From: Acidovorax sp. HDW3
GTDB taxonomy: Bacteria > Pseudomonadota > Gammaproteobacteria > Burkholderiales > Burkholderiaceae_C
Length of the DNA stretch: 64,000 nt
Assembly (NCBI RefSeq): GCF_011303755.1
Contig: NZ_CP049885.1
Location: 2,822,001 to 2,886,000, forward strand
Direction: 5' to 3'
The notes below the pieces were generated by a model. That model did no database searches, had not been told where the DNA came from, and was given only the letters and a program-made list of their open reading frames with translations. Below, one piece after another: positions 29,450 through 39,806 of this stretch. Both the position numbers and the translations under genes were made by a program. Each line of letters opens with the position of its first letter. Positions within the stretch are counted from its first letter, which is position 1.

Positions 29450-31539
29450 CGCTGCAGGTTGTCGTTCCCACCCCCGCGCACAGCAGCGTGGCCGGGCCGC
29501 TGAGCTACCAGCATGACCAGGCCCTGGCGCCCGGCACCCTGGTGCGCGTGCCCCTGGGCCAGCGCGAGGTGCTGGGGCTGGTGTGGGACGCAGCGCCCGC
29601 CGCCGATCCCGCCCCCACGGCAGCGCTGCGCCCGGTGCACAGCGTGCTCGACGGCCTGGCGCCGCTGGGCCCGCACTGGCGCGCGCTGGTCGCCTTCACC
29701 GCCCGCTACTACCAGCGCAGCCTGGGCGAGGTGGCGCTGGCGGCGCTGCCGCCGCAGCTGCGCGAATTGAGCGCCGAGCAGCTCGCGCGCCGCCTGCGGC
29801 GGGTGAGCTCCGCCCCTGACGCGCCGGCAAACGCTACACAAACGATAGCGCTTAGCGCTGAACAGGAGCGCGCTACAGCCCAAATCGATGCCCAAAAAGG
29901 GCCGTTTTTGCTCTTCGGCAGCACCGGCAGCGGCAAGACCGAGGTGTATCTGCACTGCGCCGCCCGCGCCCTGGCCGCCGACCCGGCCGCGCAGGTGCTG
30001 GTGCTGGTGCCGGAGATCAACCTCACGCCGCAGCTGCAGGAACGCTTTGGCGCCCGCTTTGCGCCGCAATACGGCGCGCAGGCCGTGGTCAGCCTGCACA
30101 GCGGCATGACCAACCCGCAGCGCCTGGCGGCCTGGCTGGCGGTGCACAGCGGGCGCGCGCGCATCGTGCTGGGCACGCGCATGGCGATTTTTGCCAGCCT
30201 GCCGGCTCTGGCGCTGATCGTCGTCGATGAAGAGCACGACGCCAGCTACAAGCAGCAAGAGGGCGCACGCTACTCGGCACGCGACCTGGCGCTGTGGCGT
30301 GGCCGGGCAGAGGGGGCGAAGGTGATTTTGGGCAGCGCCACGCCGTCGCTCGAGAGCTGGCACGCCAGCAGCCCCGAGGTCGGGCGCTACCAGCGGCTGG
30401 ACATGCCCAGCCGCATCGGCTCGGCCCAGGGCGCGGGGCAGCTCGCGCGCCTGCGCCTGGTCGATATGGCGCAGCAGCCGCGCGGCGCAGTGTTTGCGCC
30501 GCCGCTCTTGGCCGCCATCACCGCGCGCGTGCAGCGCGGCGAGCAATGCCTGGTGCTGCTCAACCGCCGGGGCTTTGCCCCGGTGCTGCACTGCCACGCC
30601 TGCGGCTGGAAGAGCGACTGCCCGGCCTGCAGCGCGCACCAGGTGTTCCACAAAAGCGACCGCAGCCTGCGCTGCCACCACTGCGGCGCAGCGCAGCGCG
30701 TGCCGCACGCCTGCCCGGCCTGCGGCAACCTCGACATTGCCCCCGTGGGGCGCGGCACCGAGCAGCTCGAAGAGCAGCTGGCGCAGCTGCTGCGCAACGT
30801 CATCACCCCTGCGGGCCGCGCCGCGCGCGTGGCCCGCATCGACGCCGACAGCACCCGCGCCCAGGGCGCACTGCAAGCGCAATTGGCGCAGGTGCACGCT
30901 GGCGAGGTGGACGTGCTGGTGGGCACGCAGATGGTGGCCAAGGGGCACGACTTTCGGCGCATCACCCTGGTGGCTGCGGTGCAGCCCGACAGCGCGCTGT
31001 TCACGAGCGACTTTCGCGCCCCCGAACGCCTGTTTGCGCTCTTGCTGCAGGCCGCCGGGCGCGCCGGGCGCGACGCCGCCTACCTCGCCACCCAGGGGCA
31101 CGCGCCCGAGATGTGGGTGCAGACCTGGCACCCCGAGCACCCGCTGTTTGCCGCCCTGCGCCGCCACGACTGGCCGGCCTTTGCCGCGCAGCAGCTCGCC
31201 GAGCGCCGCGCCGCCGCCATGCCGCCCTTTGCCTACCAGGCGCTGGTGCGCGCCGATGCACGCACGCAGGAGGCGGCGCAGGCGTTCTTGCAGGGCGCCG
31301 CCGAGGCCGCACGCACGGCGCAGCTGCCGGGGCTGGAGCAGGTCTTCATCTACCCGCCGGTGCCGCTGGCGGTGCAGCGCGTGGCCCACGTGGAGCGCGC
31401 GCAAATGCTCGTCGAAAGCGCCGAGCGCCCGGCGCTGCAGCGCTTTCTGGCCGCCTGGCAGCCGCTGCTGCACGCCGAACGTGCGCGCCACAAGGGGCTG
31501 CAGCGCTGGCTGGTGGACGTCGATCCGCAGGGCATCTAA
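29437..31539 (+). CDS. priA: Primosomal replication protein N' (PriA helicase)
   Basis: This 700-aa SF2 helicase restarts stalled replication forks. The N-terminal DNA-binding domain (residues 1-105) includes LVRVPLGQREVLGLVW. The helicase core has Walker A GSTGSGKT (161-168), LVPEINLTPQL, VVDEEHDASYKQ and GSATPSLESW. A zinc-binding region holds paired cysteines (CHACGWKSDCPAC, CHHCG, CPACGN), and motif VI-type QAAGRAGRD is present. A palindromic repeat copy encodes IALSAEQERATA (137-148) just before Walker A. A DnaA box overlaps codons 2-5. Confidence 0.95.
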   Translation: MFIHTLQVVVPTPAHSSVAGPLSYQHDQALAPGTLVRVPLGQREVLGLVWDAAPAADPAPTAALRPVHSVLDGLAPLGPHWRALVAFTARYYQRSLGEVALAALPPQLRELSAEQLARRLRRVSSAPDAPANATQTIALSAEQERATAQIDAQKGPFLLFGSTGSGKTEVYLHCAARALAADPAAQVLVLVPEINLTPQLQERFGARFAPQYGAQAVVSLHSGMTNPQRLAAWLAVHSGRARIVLGTRMAIFASLPALALIVVDEEHDASYKQQEGARYSARDLALWRGRAEGAKVILGSATPSLESWHASSPEVGRYQRLDMPSRIGSAQGAGQLARLRLVDMAQQPRGAVFAPPLLAAITARVQRGEQCLVLLNRRGFAPVLHCHACGWKSDCPACSAHQVFHKSDRSLRCHHCGAAQRVPHACPACGNLDIAPVGRGTEQLEEQLAQLLRNVITPAGRAARVARIDADSTRAQGALQAQLAQVHAGEVDVLVGTQMVAKGHDFRRITLVAAVQPDSALFTSDFRAPERLFALLLQAAGRAGRDAAYLATQGHAPEMWVQTWHPEHPLFAALRRHDWPAFAAQQLAERRAAAMPPFAYQALVRADARTQEAAQAFLQGAAEAARTAQLPGLEQVFIYPPVPLAVQRVAHVERAQMLVESAERPALQRFLAAWQPLLHAERARHKGLQRWLVDVDPQGI
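29833..29888 (+). repeat. Palindromic repeat, copy 6 (inside priA)
   Basis: ATAGCGCTTAGCGCT (29845-29859), then GCGCGCTACAGCC and CAAATC, is a diverged copy. It is read in frame as IALSAEQERATA, directly ahead of the PriA Walker A motif. Confidence 0.55.
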
Positions 31540-31555
31540 GTACAGACACGAACGC

Positions 31556-31626
31556 GGGTTTGCCCCAATGCCAAACCCAGGGCCTTGGGGCATCTTCCAG
31601 CCCCTCGGTCCACAAGACCGTTTTTT
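31556..31626 (+). promoter_or_regulatory. ansB leader with alternative hairpins and intrinsic terminator
   Basis: GGGTTTG (31556-31562) pairs with CAAACCC (31572-31578). The overlapping TGCCCCAA (31561-31568) pairs with TTGGGGCA (31585-31592), whose GGGGC (31587-31591) can instead pair with GCCCC (31600-31604). A terminator follows: CGGTC/GACCG stem (31606-31620) and six Ts (31621-31626), ending just before the GAGG ribosome site of ansB. The mutually exclusive stems look like an attenuator; alternatively the last hairpin only terminates priA. Confidence 0.5.
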
Positions 31627-31633
31627 GTTTTGA

Positions 31634-32761
<1,128 letters not shown>

Positions 32762-32786
32762 GCGAGCGCTTTGCGCCACACCAAGC

Positions 32787-32812
32787 AAAGGCCCTGCGGG
32801 GCCTTTGTTTTT
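32787..32812 (+). terminator. Rho-independent terminator of ansB
   Basis: AAAGGCCC (32787-32794), loop TGCG, GGGCCTTT (32799-32806), then GTTTTT. This is a perfect 8-bp stem with T-tract, 26 bp after the ansB stop. Confidence 0.85.
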
Positions 32813-32814
32813 GG

Positions 32815-32866
32815 GTAAAAACCGGCTCCAAGGCGCACCCAGATTGCGCGAGCAGCTATCAAAATT
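32815..32866 (-). repeat. Palindromic repeat, copy 7 (3' of the LysR gene)
   Basis: Read leftward, TTTTGATAGCTGCTCGCGC is followed by GTGCGCCTTGGAGCCGGTTTT. It overlaps the TAA stop of the LysR gene at its edge and reaches the ansB terminator tail. Confidence 0.6.
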
Positions 32867-33788
32867 AACTACGGCGCCAGAAGGCCGCCTGGCCGTAGTG
32901 GCGCTTGAGAAACTCAATCCACAGGCGCACGCGCAGCGGCATGTGCTTGCGCTGCGGGAAGACGACGAAGATGCCGTTGGGCGGCGCAGCAAAGTCTTCC
33001 AGCACCGGCACCAGCAGGCCGGCGGCGATCTCGGCCTCCACCTCCCAGGTACTGCGCCAGGCAATGCCCCAGCCGCCCAGGCACCAGTCGTGCAGCACCT
33101 GGCCGTCGGAGCAATCGAGCGGGCCGCCGGGCTTGAGGTGCACGACCTCGCTCGTGCCGTCGGCTGCCGGCATCCGAAACGCCCAGCCGCGCGTTTGCGA
33201 GGCCTCGCTCGACAGCGTCAGGCAGTCGTGCTGCGCCAGCTCGCTCGGGTGGCGCGGCGTGCCCCGGCGCGCCAGGTAGGCCGGCGTGGCGACGCACAGG
33301 CGGCGGTTGTCGGCCATGCGTACGCTCACCAGGGACGAGTCGGGCATGTCGCCCACGCGCACAGCGCAGTCGTAGCCCTCGCCGGCCAGGTCCACCACGC
33401 GGTCCGAGAGGTTGAGCGAGACCGTCACCTCCGGGTGCAGCTCACGAAACAGCGGCACCAGCGGCGCCACGTGGCGCCGGCCAAAGCCCGCCGGCGCCGT
33501 CACGCGCAAATGGCCCGTGGCCTTGACGCCGCCGGCGGAGACGCTGGCCTCGGCGTTGGCAATGTCGGCCAACAGACGCTGGCAGTCTTCCAAGAAGGCG
33601 CTGCCCTCGTGCGTGAGGCTGATGCGGCGCGTGGTGCGCACCAGCAGCTTGACGCCCAGCAGCTCTTCGAGCGCGTCCAGGCGCCGCCCCATGATGGCGG
33701 GCGCCACGCCCTCGACCTTGGCCGCCGCCGTCAGGCTGCCGCGCGTGGCCACGGAGACGAAGGACGCGAAGGCCTTGAGTTTGTCCAT
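32865..33788 (-). CDS. LysR-family transcriptional regulator
   Basis: This 307-aa LysR regulator has an N-terminal winged helix-turn-helix (SFVSVATRGSLTAAAKVEGVAPAIMGRRLDALEE, residues about 8-42; key core GSLTAAAKVEG) and a substrate-binding domain including VTAPAGFGRRHV. It is divergent from glcB, with a 207-bp shared region containing the inverted repeat TTGCATAC/GTATGCAA, which suggests control of malate synthase; the effector is unknown. Confidence 0.9.
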   Translation of the reverse strand: MDKLKAFASFVSVATRGSLTAAAKVEGVAPAIMGRRLDALEELLGVKLLVRTTRRISLTHEGSAFLEDCQRLLADIANAEASVSAGGVKATGHLRVTAPAGFGRRHVAPLVPLFRELHPEVTVSLNLSDRVVDLAGEGYDCAVRVGDMPDSSLVSVRMADNRRLCVATPAYLARRGTPRHPSELAQHDCLTLSSEASQTRGWAFRMPAADGTSEVVHLKPGGPLDCSDGQVLHDWCLGGWGIAWRSTWEVEAEIAAGLLVPVLEDFAAPPNGIFVVFPQRKHMPLRVRLWIEFLKRHYGQAAFWRRS

Positions 33789-33868
33789 GGGCGCTGATTA
33801 TGGTGGGGAAAGTCATGAATCACCACGATTACTTGCCCCGGAATTCCCAATGGGGTCATTGATGACTT

Positions 33869-33922
33869 TTGCATACGGTATTAGTGCAGCAACGCCTGCG
33901 CAATCGTCACACAGGTATGCAA
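33869..33922. promoter_or_regulatory. Distant inverted repeat between lysR and glcB
   Basis: TTGCATAC (33869-33876) and GTATGCAA (33915-33922) are perfect 8-bp inverted half-sites 38 bp apart in the divergent promoter region. They are candidate binding sites of the adjacent LysR protein. The geometry is wider than a single T-N11-A LysR box, so looping or two dimers would be needed. Confidence 0.4.
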
Positions 33923-33995
33923 TACAGTGTGACCATGGTGGCTGCCGCCCTCTGCGGTGGCCGGTGTTTTTCTTTTTGGCTTGAAAGCGAAGTCC

Positions 33996-36197
33996 ATGAC
34001 CCAGCGTATTTCCCTGCACGGCCTGCAAGTGGCCCGCGAACTGCACGATTTTGTGAATGAACAGGTGCTGCCCGGCACCGGCGTCGAGCCCGGCGCTTTC
34101 TGGGCCGGCTTTGGCGCCATCGTCGCCGACCTGGCGCCCAAGAACGCCGCCCTGCTGGCCGAGCGCGATCGCCTGCAGGCCGAGCTCGATACCTGGCACA
34201 AGGCCCACCCCGGCCCGATCGCCGACATGGCGGGCTACCGCAAGTTTCTGGAGACCATCGGCTACCTCGTGCCCCAGCCCGCCGGCGCCCAGGCCACGAC
34301 CACCGGCGTGGACGCCGAGCTGGCGCAGCAAGCCGGGCCGCAGCTGGTGGTGCCCATCCTCAATGCCCGCTACGCGCTCAACGCCGCCAACGCGCGCTGG
34401 GGCTCTTTGTACGACGCGCTCTACGGCACCGACGCCATCAGCGACGAAGGCGGCGCAGAAAAAGGCAAGGGCTACAACCCGGCACGCGGCGCAAAAGTGA
34501 TTGCCTTTGCCCGCAACTTCCTCGACCAGGCCGCGCCCCTGGCCGGCGCGTCGCACGCCGACGCCACGGCCTACCGCGTCGAAGGCGGCGCGCTGGTGGT
34601 GCTGCTGCAAAACGGCAGCAGCGCCCGCCTGCAGACCCCGGCCCAGTTCGTCGGCCACCAGGGCGACGCGGCCAGCCCGAGCAGCGTGCTGCTGGTGAAC
34701 AACGGCCTGCACATCGACATCCAGATCAACCGCGCCACCCCCATTGGCCAGAGCGACGCCGCTGGCGTCGCCGACCTGGTGCTGGAGGCGGCCCTGTCCA
34801 CCATCCTCGACCTGGAAGACTCGGTTGCCGCCGTCGATGCCGAGGACAAGGTGCTGGGCTACAGCAACTGGCTGGGCATTTTGAAGGGCACGCTCACCGA
34901 GACCTTCGACAAGGGCGGCAAGCCGATGACGCGCGGCCTGAACGCCGACCGTGTCTATACCGGCGCCAACGGCCAGGCGGTGAAGCTGCACGGCCGCTCG
35001 CTGATGTTCGTGCGCAACGTCGGCCACCTCATGACCAACCCCGCCATCCTCTGGGGCGCCGACGGGCGCGAGATTCCCGAGGGCATCATGGACGCGGTCA
35101 TCACCACCACCATCGCCCTGCACGACCTCCAGGGCCGGGGCCAGAACGGCATCCAAAACAGCCGCACCGGCAGCGTCTACATCGTCAAGCCCAAGATGCA
35201 CGGCCCGGCGGAAGTGGCCTTTGCCAGCGAGCTCTTTGGCCGCGTCGAGCAGCTGCTGGGCCTGGCCGACAGCACCGTCAAGCTCGGCATCATGGACGAG
35301 GAGCGGCGCACCAGCGTCAACCTGCAAGCCTGCATTGCCGCCGCCGCCAGCCGCGTGGCCTTTATCAACACCGGCTTTCTCGACCGCACGGGCGACGAGA
35401 TGCACACCGCCATGCAGGCGGGCCCCATGGTGCGCAAGGGCGACATGAAGACCAGCGCCTGGATCCAGGCCTATGAGCGCAACAACGTGCTCGTCGGCCT
35501 GGCCTGCGGCCTGCGCGGCAAGGCGCAAATCGGCAAGGGCATGTGGGCCATGCCCGACCTGATGGCGGAGATGCTCAAGCAAAAAATCGCCCACCCCAAG
35601 GCCGGCGCCAACACCGCCTGGGTGCCCAGCCCCACGGGCGCGACGCTGCACGCGCTGCACTACCACCAGGTGAAGGTGGCCGACATCCAGGCCGCGCTGG
35701 AAAAAACCGACGCCGCCGCCGAGCGCGACAACCTGCTCACCGGCCTGCTGACCGTGCCCGTCTCGGCCAACCCGAGCTGGAGCGAGGTGGAAAAGCAGCA
35801 GGAACTGGACAACAACATCCAGGGCATCCTGGGCTACGTGGTGCGCTGGGTGGACCAGGGCGTGGGCTGCTCCAAGGTGCCCGACATCAACGACATCGGC
35901 CTGATGGAAGACCGCGCCACGCTGCGCATCAGCAGCCAGCACGTGGCCAACTGGCTCTTGCACGGCATCGTCAGCGAAGGCCAGGTGCGCGCCACCTTTG
36001 AACGCATGGCCGCCAAGGTCGATCAGCAAAACAGCGGCGACGCGCTGTACCAGCGTATGCACGGCAACTTGGCCACCTCCATGGCCTACCAGGCCGCCTG
36101 CGATCTGGTGTTCAAGGGCGTGGCCCAGCCCAGCGGCTACACCGAGCCCCTGCTGCACGCCTGGCGCCTGAAGGTGAAGGCCGCTGCGAAGCAATAA
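33996..36197 (+). CDS. glcB: Malate synthase G
   Basis: This 733-aa enzyme condenses glyoxylate and acetyl-CoA to malate. It has the isoform-G features [20 protein letters not shown], the GLNADRVYT loop, [27 protein letters not shown] (catalytic Asp/Glu-Arg) and the C-terminal [20 protein letters not shown]. Length is like E. coli GlcB (723). Start [13 protein letters not shown] at ATG 33996 matches the family N-terminus. It is monocistronic: divergent from lysR and followed by a repeat copy and a strong terminator. Confidence 0.95.
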   Translation: MTQRISLHGLQVARELHDFVNEQVLPGTGVEPGAFWAGFGAIVADLAPKNAALLAERDRLQAELDTWHKAHPGPIADMAGYRKFLETIGYLVPQPAGAQATTTGVDAELAQQAGPQLVVPILNARYALNAANARWGSLYDALYGTDAISDEGGAEKGKGYNPARGAKVIAFARNFLDQAAPLAGASHADATAYRVEGGALVVLLQNGSSARLQTPAQFVGHQGDAASPSSVLLVNNGLHIDIQINRATPIGQSDAAGVADLVLEAALSTILDLEDSVAAVDAEDKVLGYSNWLGILKGTLTETFDKGGKPMTRGLNADRVYTGANGQAVKLHGRSLMFVRNVGHLMTNPAILWGADGREIPEGIMDAVITTTIALHDLQGRGQNGIQNSRTGSVYIVKPKMHGPAEVAFASELFGRVEQLLGLADSTVKLGIMDEERRTSVNLQACIAAAASRVAFINTGFLDRTGDEMHTAMQAGPMVRKGDMKTSAWIQAYERNNVLVGLACGLRGKAQIGKGMWAMPDLMAEMLKQKIAHPKAGANTAWVPSPTGATLHALHYHQVKVADIQAALEKTDAAAERDNLLTGLLTVPVSANPSWSEVEKQQELDNNIQGILGYVVRWVDQGVGCSKVPDINDIGLMEDRATLRISSQHVANWLLHGIVSEGQVRATFERMAAKVDQQNSGDALYQRMHGNLATSMAYQAACDLVFKGVAQPSGYTEPLLHAWRLKVKAAAKQ

Positions 36198-36246
36198 AAA
36201 CGATAGCTGCTCGCGCTTACCCCATAAGGGCTAGCAGCCTATTTTG
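36195..36246 (+). repeat. Palindromic repeat, copy 8 (3' of glcB)
   Basis: AAAACG, then ATAGCTGCTCGCGCTT (36203-36218), ATAAGGGCTAGCAGCC and TATTTTG. This is an almost complete intergenic copy, immediately after the glcB stop codon. Confidence 0.8.
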
Positions 36247-36248
36247 TT

Positions 36249-36282
36249 CACAACGGCGCCTGCGGGCGCCGTTGTGCTTTGG
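36249..36282 (+). terminator. Strong hairpin terminator after glcB
   Basis: CACAACGGCGCC (36249-36260), loop TGCG, GGCGCCGTTGTG (36265-36276), then CTTTGG. It is a perfect 12-bp stem but the T-run is short. Confidence 0.65.
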
Positions 36283-36382
36283 GGTAAGCTCCGGGCCACT
36301 TCCACCCTGCATCCCCACGCCCAGCCGCGCTGTCATGGGCAGAAAAGGCCGCATGGCATTGACTGGACGATGGCCCCGCCCC

Positions 36383-37790
36383 ATGACCCGCTACCAAGCC
36401 CTGGCCGACGACATCGAAGCCTCCATCCGTGCCGGCGTGCTGCGCCCGGGCGAGCGCCTGCCCTCGGTGCGCCACAGCTGCGAGAGCCGGGGCTTGAGCG
36501 CCTCGACCGTGTTCCAGGCCTATTACCTGCTCGAAGCGCGGGGCCTGGTGCGGGCGCGCGAGCGCTCGGGCTACTACGTCAGCGCCAGCGCCGGCCAGCG
36601 CCCGCCAGAGGCGCTGCAGACCGCGCCGCCGCAGGAGGAGTCCATTGCCGTGGACGTGCGCGAGCAGGTGTTTGAGGTACTGCAGGCGAGCATGACGCCG
36701 GGGGTGGTGGCCTTTGGCGCGGCCTTTCCGAGCCCGCAGCTGTTTCCGCTGGCGCGCCTGGGCCAGTCGCTGGCCGCGAGTGCGCAAGCGCTGGGGCGCT
36801 GGAGCTCGGTGGACGATCTCACGCCCGGCAACCCGGCGCTGCGCCGCCAGATCGCGCTGCGCTACCTGGCCGACGGGCTGCAGGTGCCGGTGGAGGAAAT
36901 CATCGTCACCAACGGCGCCCTGGAGGCGCTGAACCTGTGCCTCGATGCCGTCACGCGTCCGGGCGACTGCGTGGTGGTGGAGGCGCCCACCTTCTACGGC
37001 GCGCCGGGGGCTGCAGGCGGTGGAGGTGCCGACGCACCCGCGCGAAGGGGTGGAGCTGGAGGCGCTCGAACGCGCCATCGTGCGCCACGGCCCGGCCGCC
37101 TGCTGGTTGATGACGAGTTTTCAAAACCCGCTGGGCAGCCTCATGCCCGAGGCCAAGAAGCGCGACCTGGTGGCGCTGCTGGCGCAGCACGGCGTGCCGC
37201 TGATCGAGGACGACGTGTACGCCGAGCTCTACTTCGGCGACCAGCGCCCGCTGCCGGCCAAAGCCTTTGACCGCGCCGGCCTGGTGCTGCACTGCGGCTC
37301 GTTCTCCAAATGCCTGGCGCCGGGCTACCGCCTGGGCTGGGCGGCGCCGGGGCGCTTTGCCCAGGCGGTGGCGCGACACAAGCTCACCAGCACCCTGGGC
37401 AGCTCTGCGCCCATGCAGCTGGCGCTGGCCGACTACCTGCAGCACGGCGGCTTTGACAAGCACCTGCGCCGCCTGCGCCAGACGCTGGCGGCGCGCCAGG
37501 CGCGCTGCGCCCAGGCCGTGGGCGCCCTCTTTCCGCCGGGCACGCGCGCCTCACAGCCGGCGGGAGGGTATTTTTTGTGGGTTGAACTGCCAGACGGCGC
37601 CGACGCCCTGCGCCTGCACCGCCTGGCGCTGGCGCAGGGCGTCAGTATTGCACCGGGGCCAATTTTTTCCGCCTCCGGCGGCTGTACCCAGGGCCTGCGG
37701 CTGAACTACGGCCAGGAGTGGACGGCACGCACCGAGGCCGCACTGGCGACGCTCGGGCAGCTGGCGCACCAGGTGCTGGCGCCGGCGTAG
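36383..37790 (+). pseudogene. MocR/PdxR-like GntR-aminotransferase fusion, frameshifted
   Basis: The first part (from ATG 36383) has a GntR winged helix (MTRYQALADDIEASIRAGVL, LPSVRHSCESRGLSASTVFQ) and the beginning of a class-I aminotransferase domain (DDLTPGNPALRRQIALRYL, VTNGALEALNLCLDAV, VVVEAPTFYGA). From about 37003 the aminotransferase continues in another frame: GLQAVEVPTHPREGVELEAL, LMTSFQNPLG, LIEDDVYAELYFG and the PLP-lysine region HCGSFSKCLAPGYRLGW. Comparison with the usual FYxALQxLERxGL order suggests about 17 nt are missing between GGCGCGC and CGGGGGCTG. It is a decayed gene or a sequencing error; the rest is well preserved. Confidence 0.75.
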
Positions 37791-37801
37791 CGGCGCCAGC
37801 A

Positions 37802-39229
37802 TCAACGCGGCACCAGGAAGGCGGCTTTTTCTTCCACCCGCAAGGCCGTGTCGTCCACGCTGGTGATCTCGAAACGGATCGGGTGCGAGCCCGGCGCAGC
37901 GCTGCCGTGGGCAATGCGCAGGCGCACACTGACCCAGCGCGCCTCGGTCGGTGCGAGCACGGTGTCGGCCTCGTCCCCCGGGGCCAGGTGCAGGCCGGGG
38001 AGCCCCTGGGCGCGGATGCGCAGCGACTGCGCCGCCTCGGTGGCGTTCATGAGCTGCAGGCGGTAGAGGTTCTCGATCTGCCCGCCCGCCGCCAGGCGGC
38101 CCTGGGCCGCGCGGTCCAAGACCACGTTCACGCGCAGCGGCACGCGCAGCGCCATGCTCACCACCATGCCCAGGCTCAAGAGCAGCAAGATGGCGCCGTA
38201 GATCAGCACCCGGGAGCGGGCCACGCGGCGCAGCATCCGTGCGGCGCTCCAGCCCCCGGCCAGGCCGTTGGGCGTGGCGTAGCGGATCAGGCCGCGCGGC
38301 TGCTTGATTTTGTCCATCACGCTGTCGCAGGCGTCCACGCACAGGCCGCAGCCGATGCATTCGTACTGCAGGCCGGCGCGTATGTCGATGCCCACGGGGC
38401 AAACCTGCACGCACAGCGAGCAGTCGATGCAGTCGCCCTGGGCGGTGGCGGTTGCCGTGGTGGCGGCGCTCTCCTTGCTGCGCGCGCCACGCGGCTCACC
38501 ACGTGCGCTGTCGTAGCTGACGATGAGAGTGTCCGGGTCGAACATCGCGCTTTGAAAGCGTGCGTAGGGGCACATGTGCTGGCACACCATCTCGCGCAGG
38601 AAACCGGCGTTGCCGTAGGTCGCCAGGGCATAGCACAGCACCCAGAAAATCTGCCACGGCCCCTGCAGCGCCAGCACCTCGGCGCCCAACACGCGGATGG
38701 GAATGAAGTAGCCGACGAAGGTAAAGCCCGTCCACAGCGCCACGGCGATCCAGGCGCCGTGCTTGGCCGATTTTTTCCCGAGCTTTTCCAGCGTCCAGCC
38801 GCTCTTGTCCAGGCGCAGGCGGGCGCTGCGCTCGCCCTCGATGCGCCGCTCAAGCCACAAAAAAATCTCGGTGTACACCGTCTGCGGGCAGGCAAAGCCG
38901 CACCACAGCCGCCCGGCCACCGCCGTGAACAGGAACAGCGACAGTGCCGAGACGATGAGCAGCCCCGTGAGGTAGATGAAATCCTGCGGGTACAGCACCA
39001 GGCCGAAGAGGTAAAAGCGCTTGGCCTCCAGGTCGAACAGCACCATCTGGCGCCCGCCCCACTGCAGCCAGGGCAGGCCATAGAAAAAAATCTGCGTCAA
39101 CCAGACCAGGGCCCAGCGCCAGCGGGCATAAAAGCCGTCGATGGCGCGGGGGTGGATGGTGCGCCGGGGTGCGTACTGCGGCGTCGGCGCGACGGCAATG
39201 GGGATGATTTTGCGGGGCTTGTGGGTCAT
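37802..39229 (-). CDS. ccoG: Cytochrome c oxidase accessory protein CcoG (RdxA/FixG)
   Basis: This 475-aa inner-membrane ferredoxin-type protein is needed for copper delivery and assembly of cbb3 oxidase. Several transmembrane segments lie in the N-terminal half, with CGFACPQTVYTEIF and CQHMCPYARFQSAM (NapH-like). Two 4Fe-4S motifs follow: CIDCSLCVQVCPVGID and CIGCGLCVDACDSVM. Then come one more helix and a C-terminal Ig-like periplasmic domain. The start MTHKPRKIIPI at 39229 was chosen over an unsupported extension. The ccoNOQP genes are not in the window. Confidence 0.93.
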   Translation of the reverse strand: MTHKPRKIIPIAVAPTPQYAPRRTIHPRAIDGFYARWRWALVWLTQIFFYGLPWLQWGGRQMVLFDLEAKRFYLFGLVLYPQDFIYLTGLLIVSALSLFLFTAVAGRLWCGFACPQTVYTEIFLWLERRIEGERSARLRLDKSGWTLEKLGKKSAKHGAWIAVALWTGFTFVGYFIPIRVLGAEVLALQGPWQIFWVLCYALATYGNAGFLREMVCQHMCPYARFQSAMFDPDTLIVSYDSARGEPRGARSKESAATTATATAQGDCIDCSLCVQVCPVGIDIRAGLQYECIGCGLCVDACDSVMDKIKQPRGLIRYATPNGLAGGWSAARMLRRVARSRVLIYGAILLLLSLGMVVSMALRVPLRVNVVLDRAAQGRLAAGGQIENLYRLQLMNATEAAQSLRIRAQGLPGLHLAPGDEADTVLAPTEARWVSVRLRIAHGSAAPGSHPIRFEITSVDDTALRVEEKAAFLVPR

Positions 39230-39322
39230 TTGCGGCCGACTATCGCGCAAAGGCCCTGGCGACAACAGCAGCAGTTGCCACGCCGGCGGCCATAGCAGAT
39301 GGGCGGCCTACACTCGCCCACC

Positions 39323-39565
39323 ATGTCCTGTGCCACCTCTGCATCGACCTCCACCTCGACCTCCTCCTGCCCCCTGTGCCACCAGGCCAACGCCTGCGCC
39401 GTCGCCGCCGGCGCACCAGCGGCCAGCTGCTGGTGCATGAACGCGCCCGTGGCGCCGCAGGCGCTGGCGCGAATCCCCGCCGGGGCACGCGGGCGCGCCT
39501 GCATTTGCCCGCACTGCGCACGCCCGGCAGCTACCATCGAAGCTCCCTGTCCCCCTATTGCCTGA
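39323..39565 (+). CDS. Small cysteine-rich CWC-type protein
   Basis: This 80-aa protein shows the Cys_rich_CWC pattern: CPLCHQANACAVAAG, then CWC, then RACICPHCA at the C-terminus, probably a small metal-binding fold. Function is unknown. The N-terminus is Ser/Thr-rich. ATG 39323 follows TACACT by 8 nt with no Shine-Dalgarno. It lies between ccoG (divergent) and the tautomerase gene, 13 bp downstream. Confidence 0.7.
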   Translation: MSCATSASTSTSTSSCPLCHQANACAVAAGAPAASCWCMNAPVAPQALARIPAGARGRACICPHCARPAATIEAPCPPIA

Positions 39566-39578
39566 AAGAGAAAACACC

Positions 39579-39767
39579 ATGCCCACCTACCACGTTGAAA
39601 TGCTCGAAGGCCGCACGCTGGAGCAAAAGCGCAAGCTCGTTGAAGAAATCACCCGCGTCTCGGTCGAGGTGCTGGGCGGCGCGCCCGAATCGGTGGACGT
39701 GCTCATCACCGACGTCAAGCGCGAGAACTGGGCCACCGGCGGCAAGCTCTGGCTCGAACGCCAGTAA
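39579..39767 (+). CDS. 4-oxalocrotonate tautomerase family protein
   Basis: This 62-aa protein starts MPTYHVEMLEGRTLEQKR; Pro-1 after Met removal is the catalytic base of this superfamily, and the length and the later GAPESVDVLITDVKRENWATGG match the 4-OT group. The substrate is not predictable. ATG 39579 is fixed by the conserved Pro. No aromatic meta-pathway genes are nearby. Confidence 0.87.
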   Translation: MPTYHVEMLEGRTLEQKRKLVEEITRVSVEVLGGAPESVDVLITDVKRENWATGGKLWLERQ

Positions 39768-39806
39768 CACCCCCTTTTTTTCCTTCCCTTTGCCACGGAG
39801 CGCCCC

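Noticed and set aside
33813..36194. Long minus-strand open frame opposite glcB
   Set aside because: It is a shadow of malate synthase; the translation is Gly/His/Val-rich with no family resemblance.
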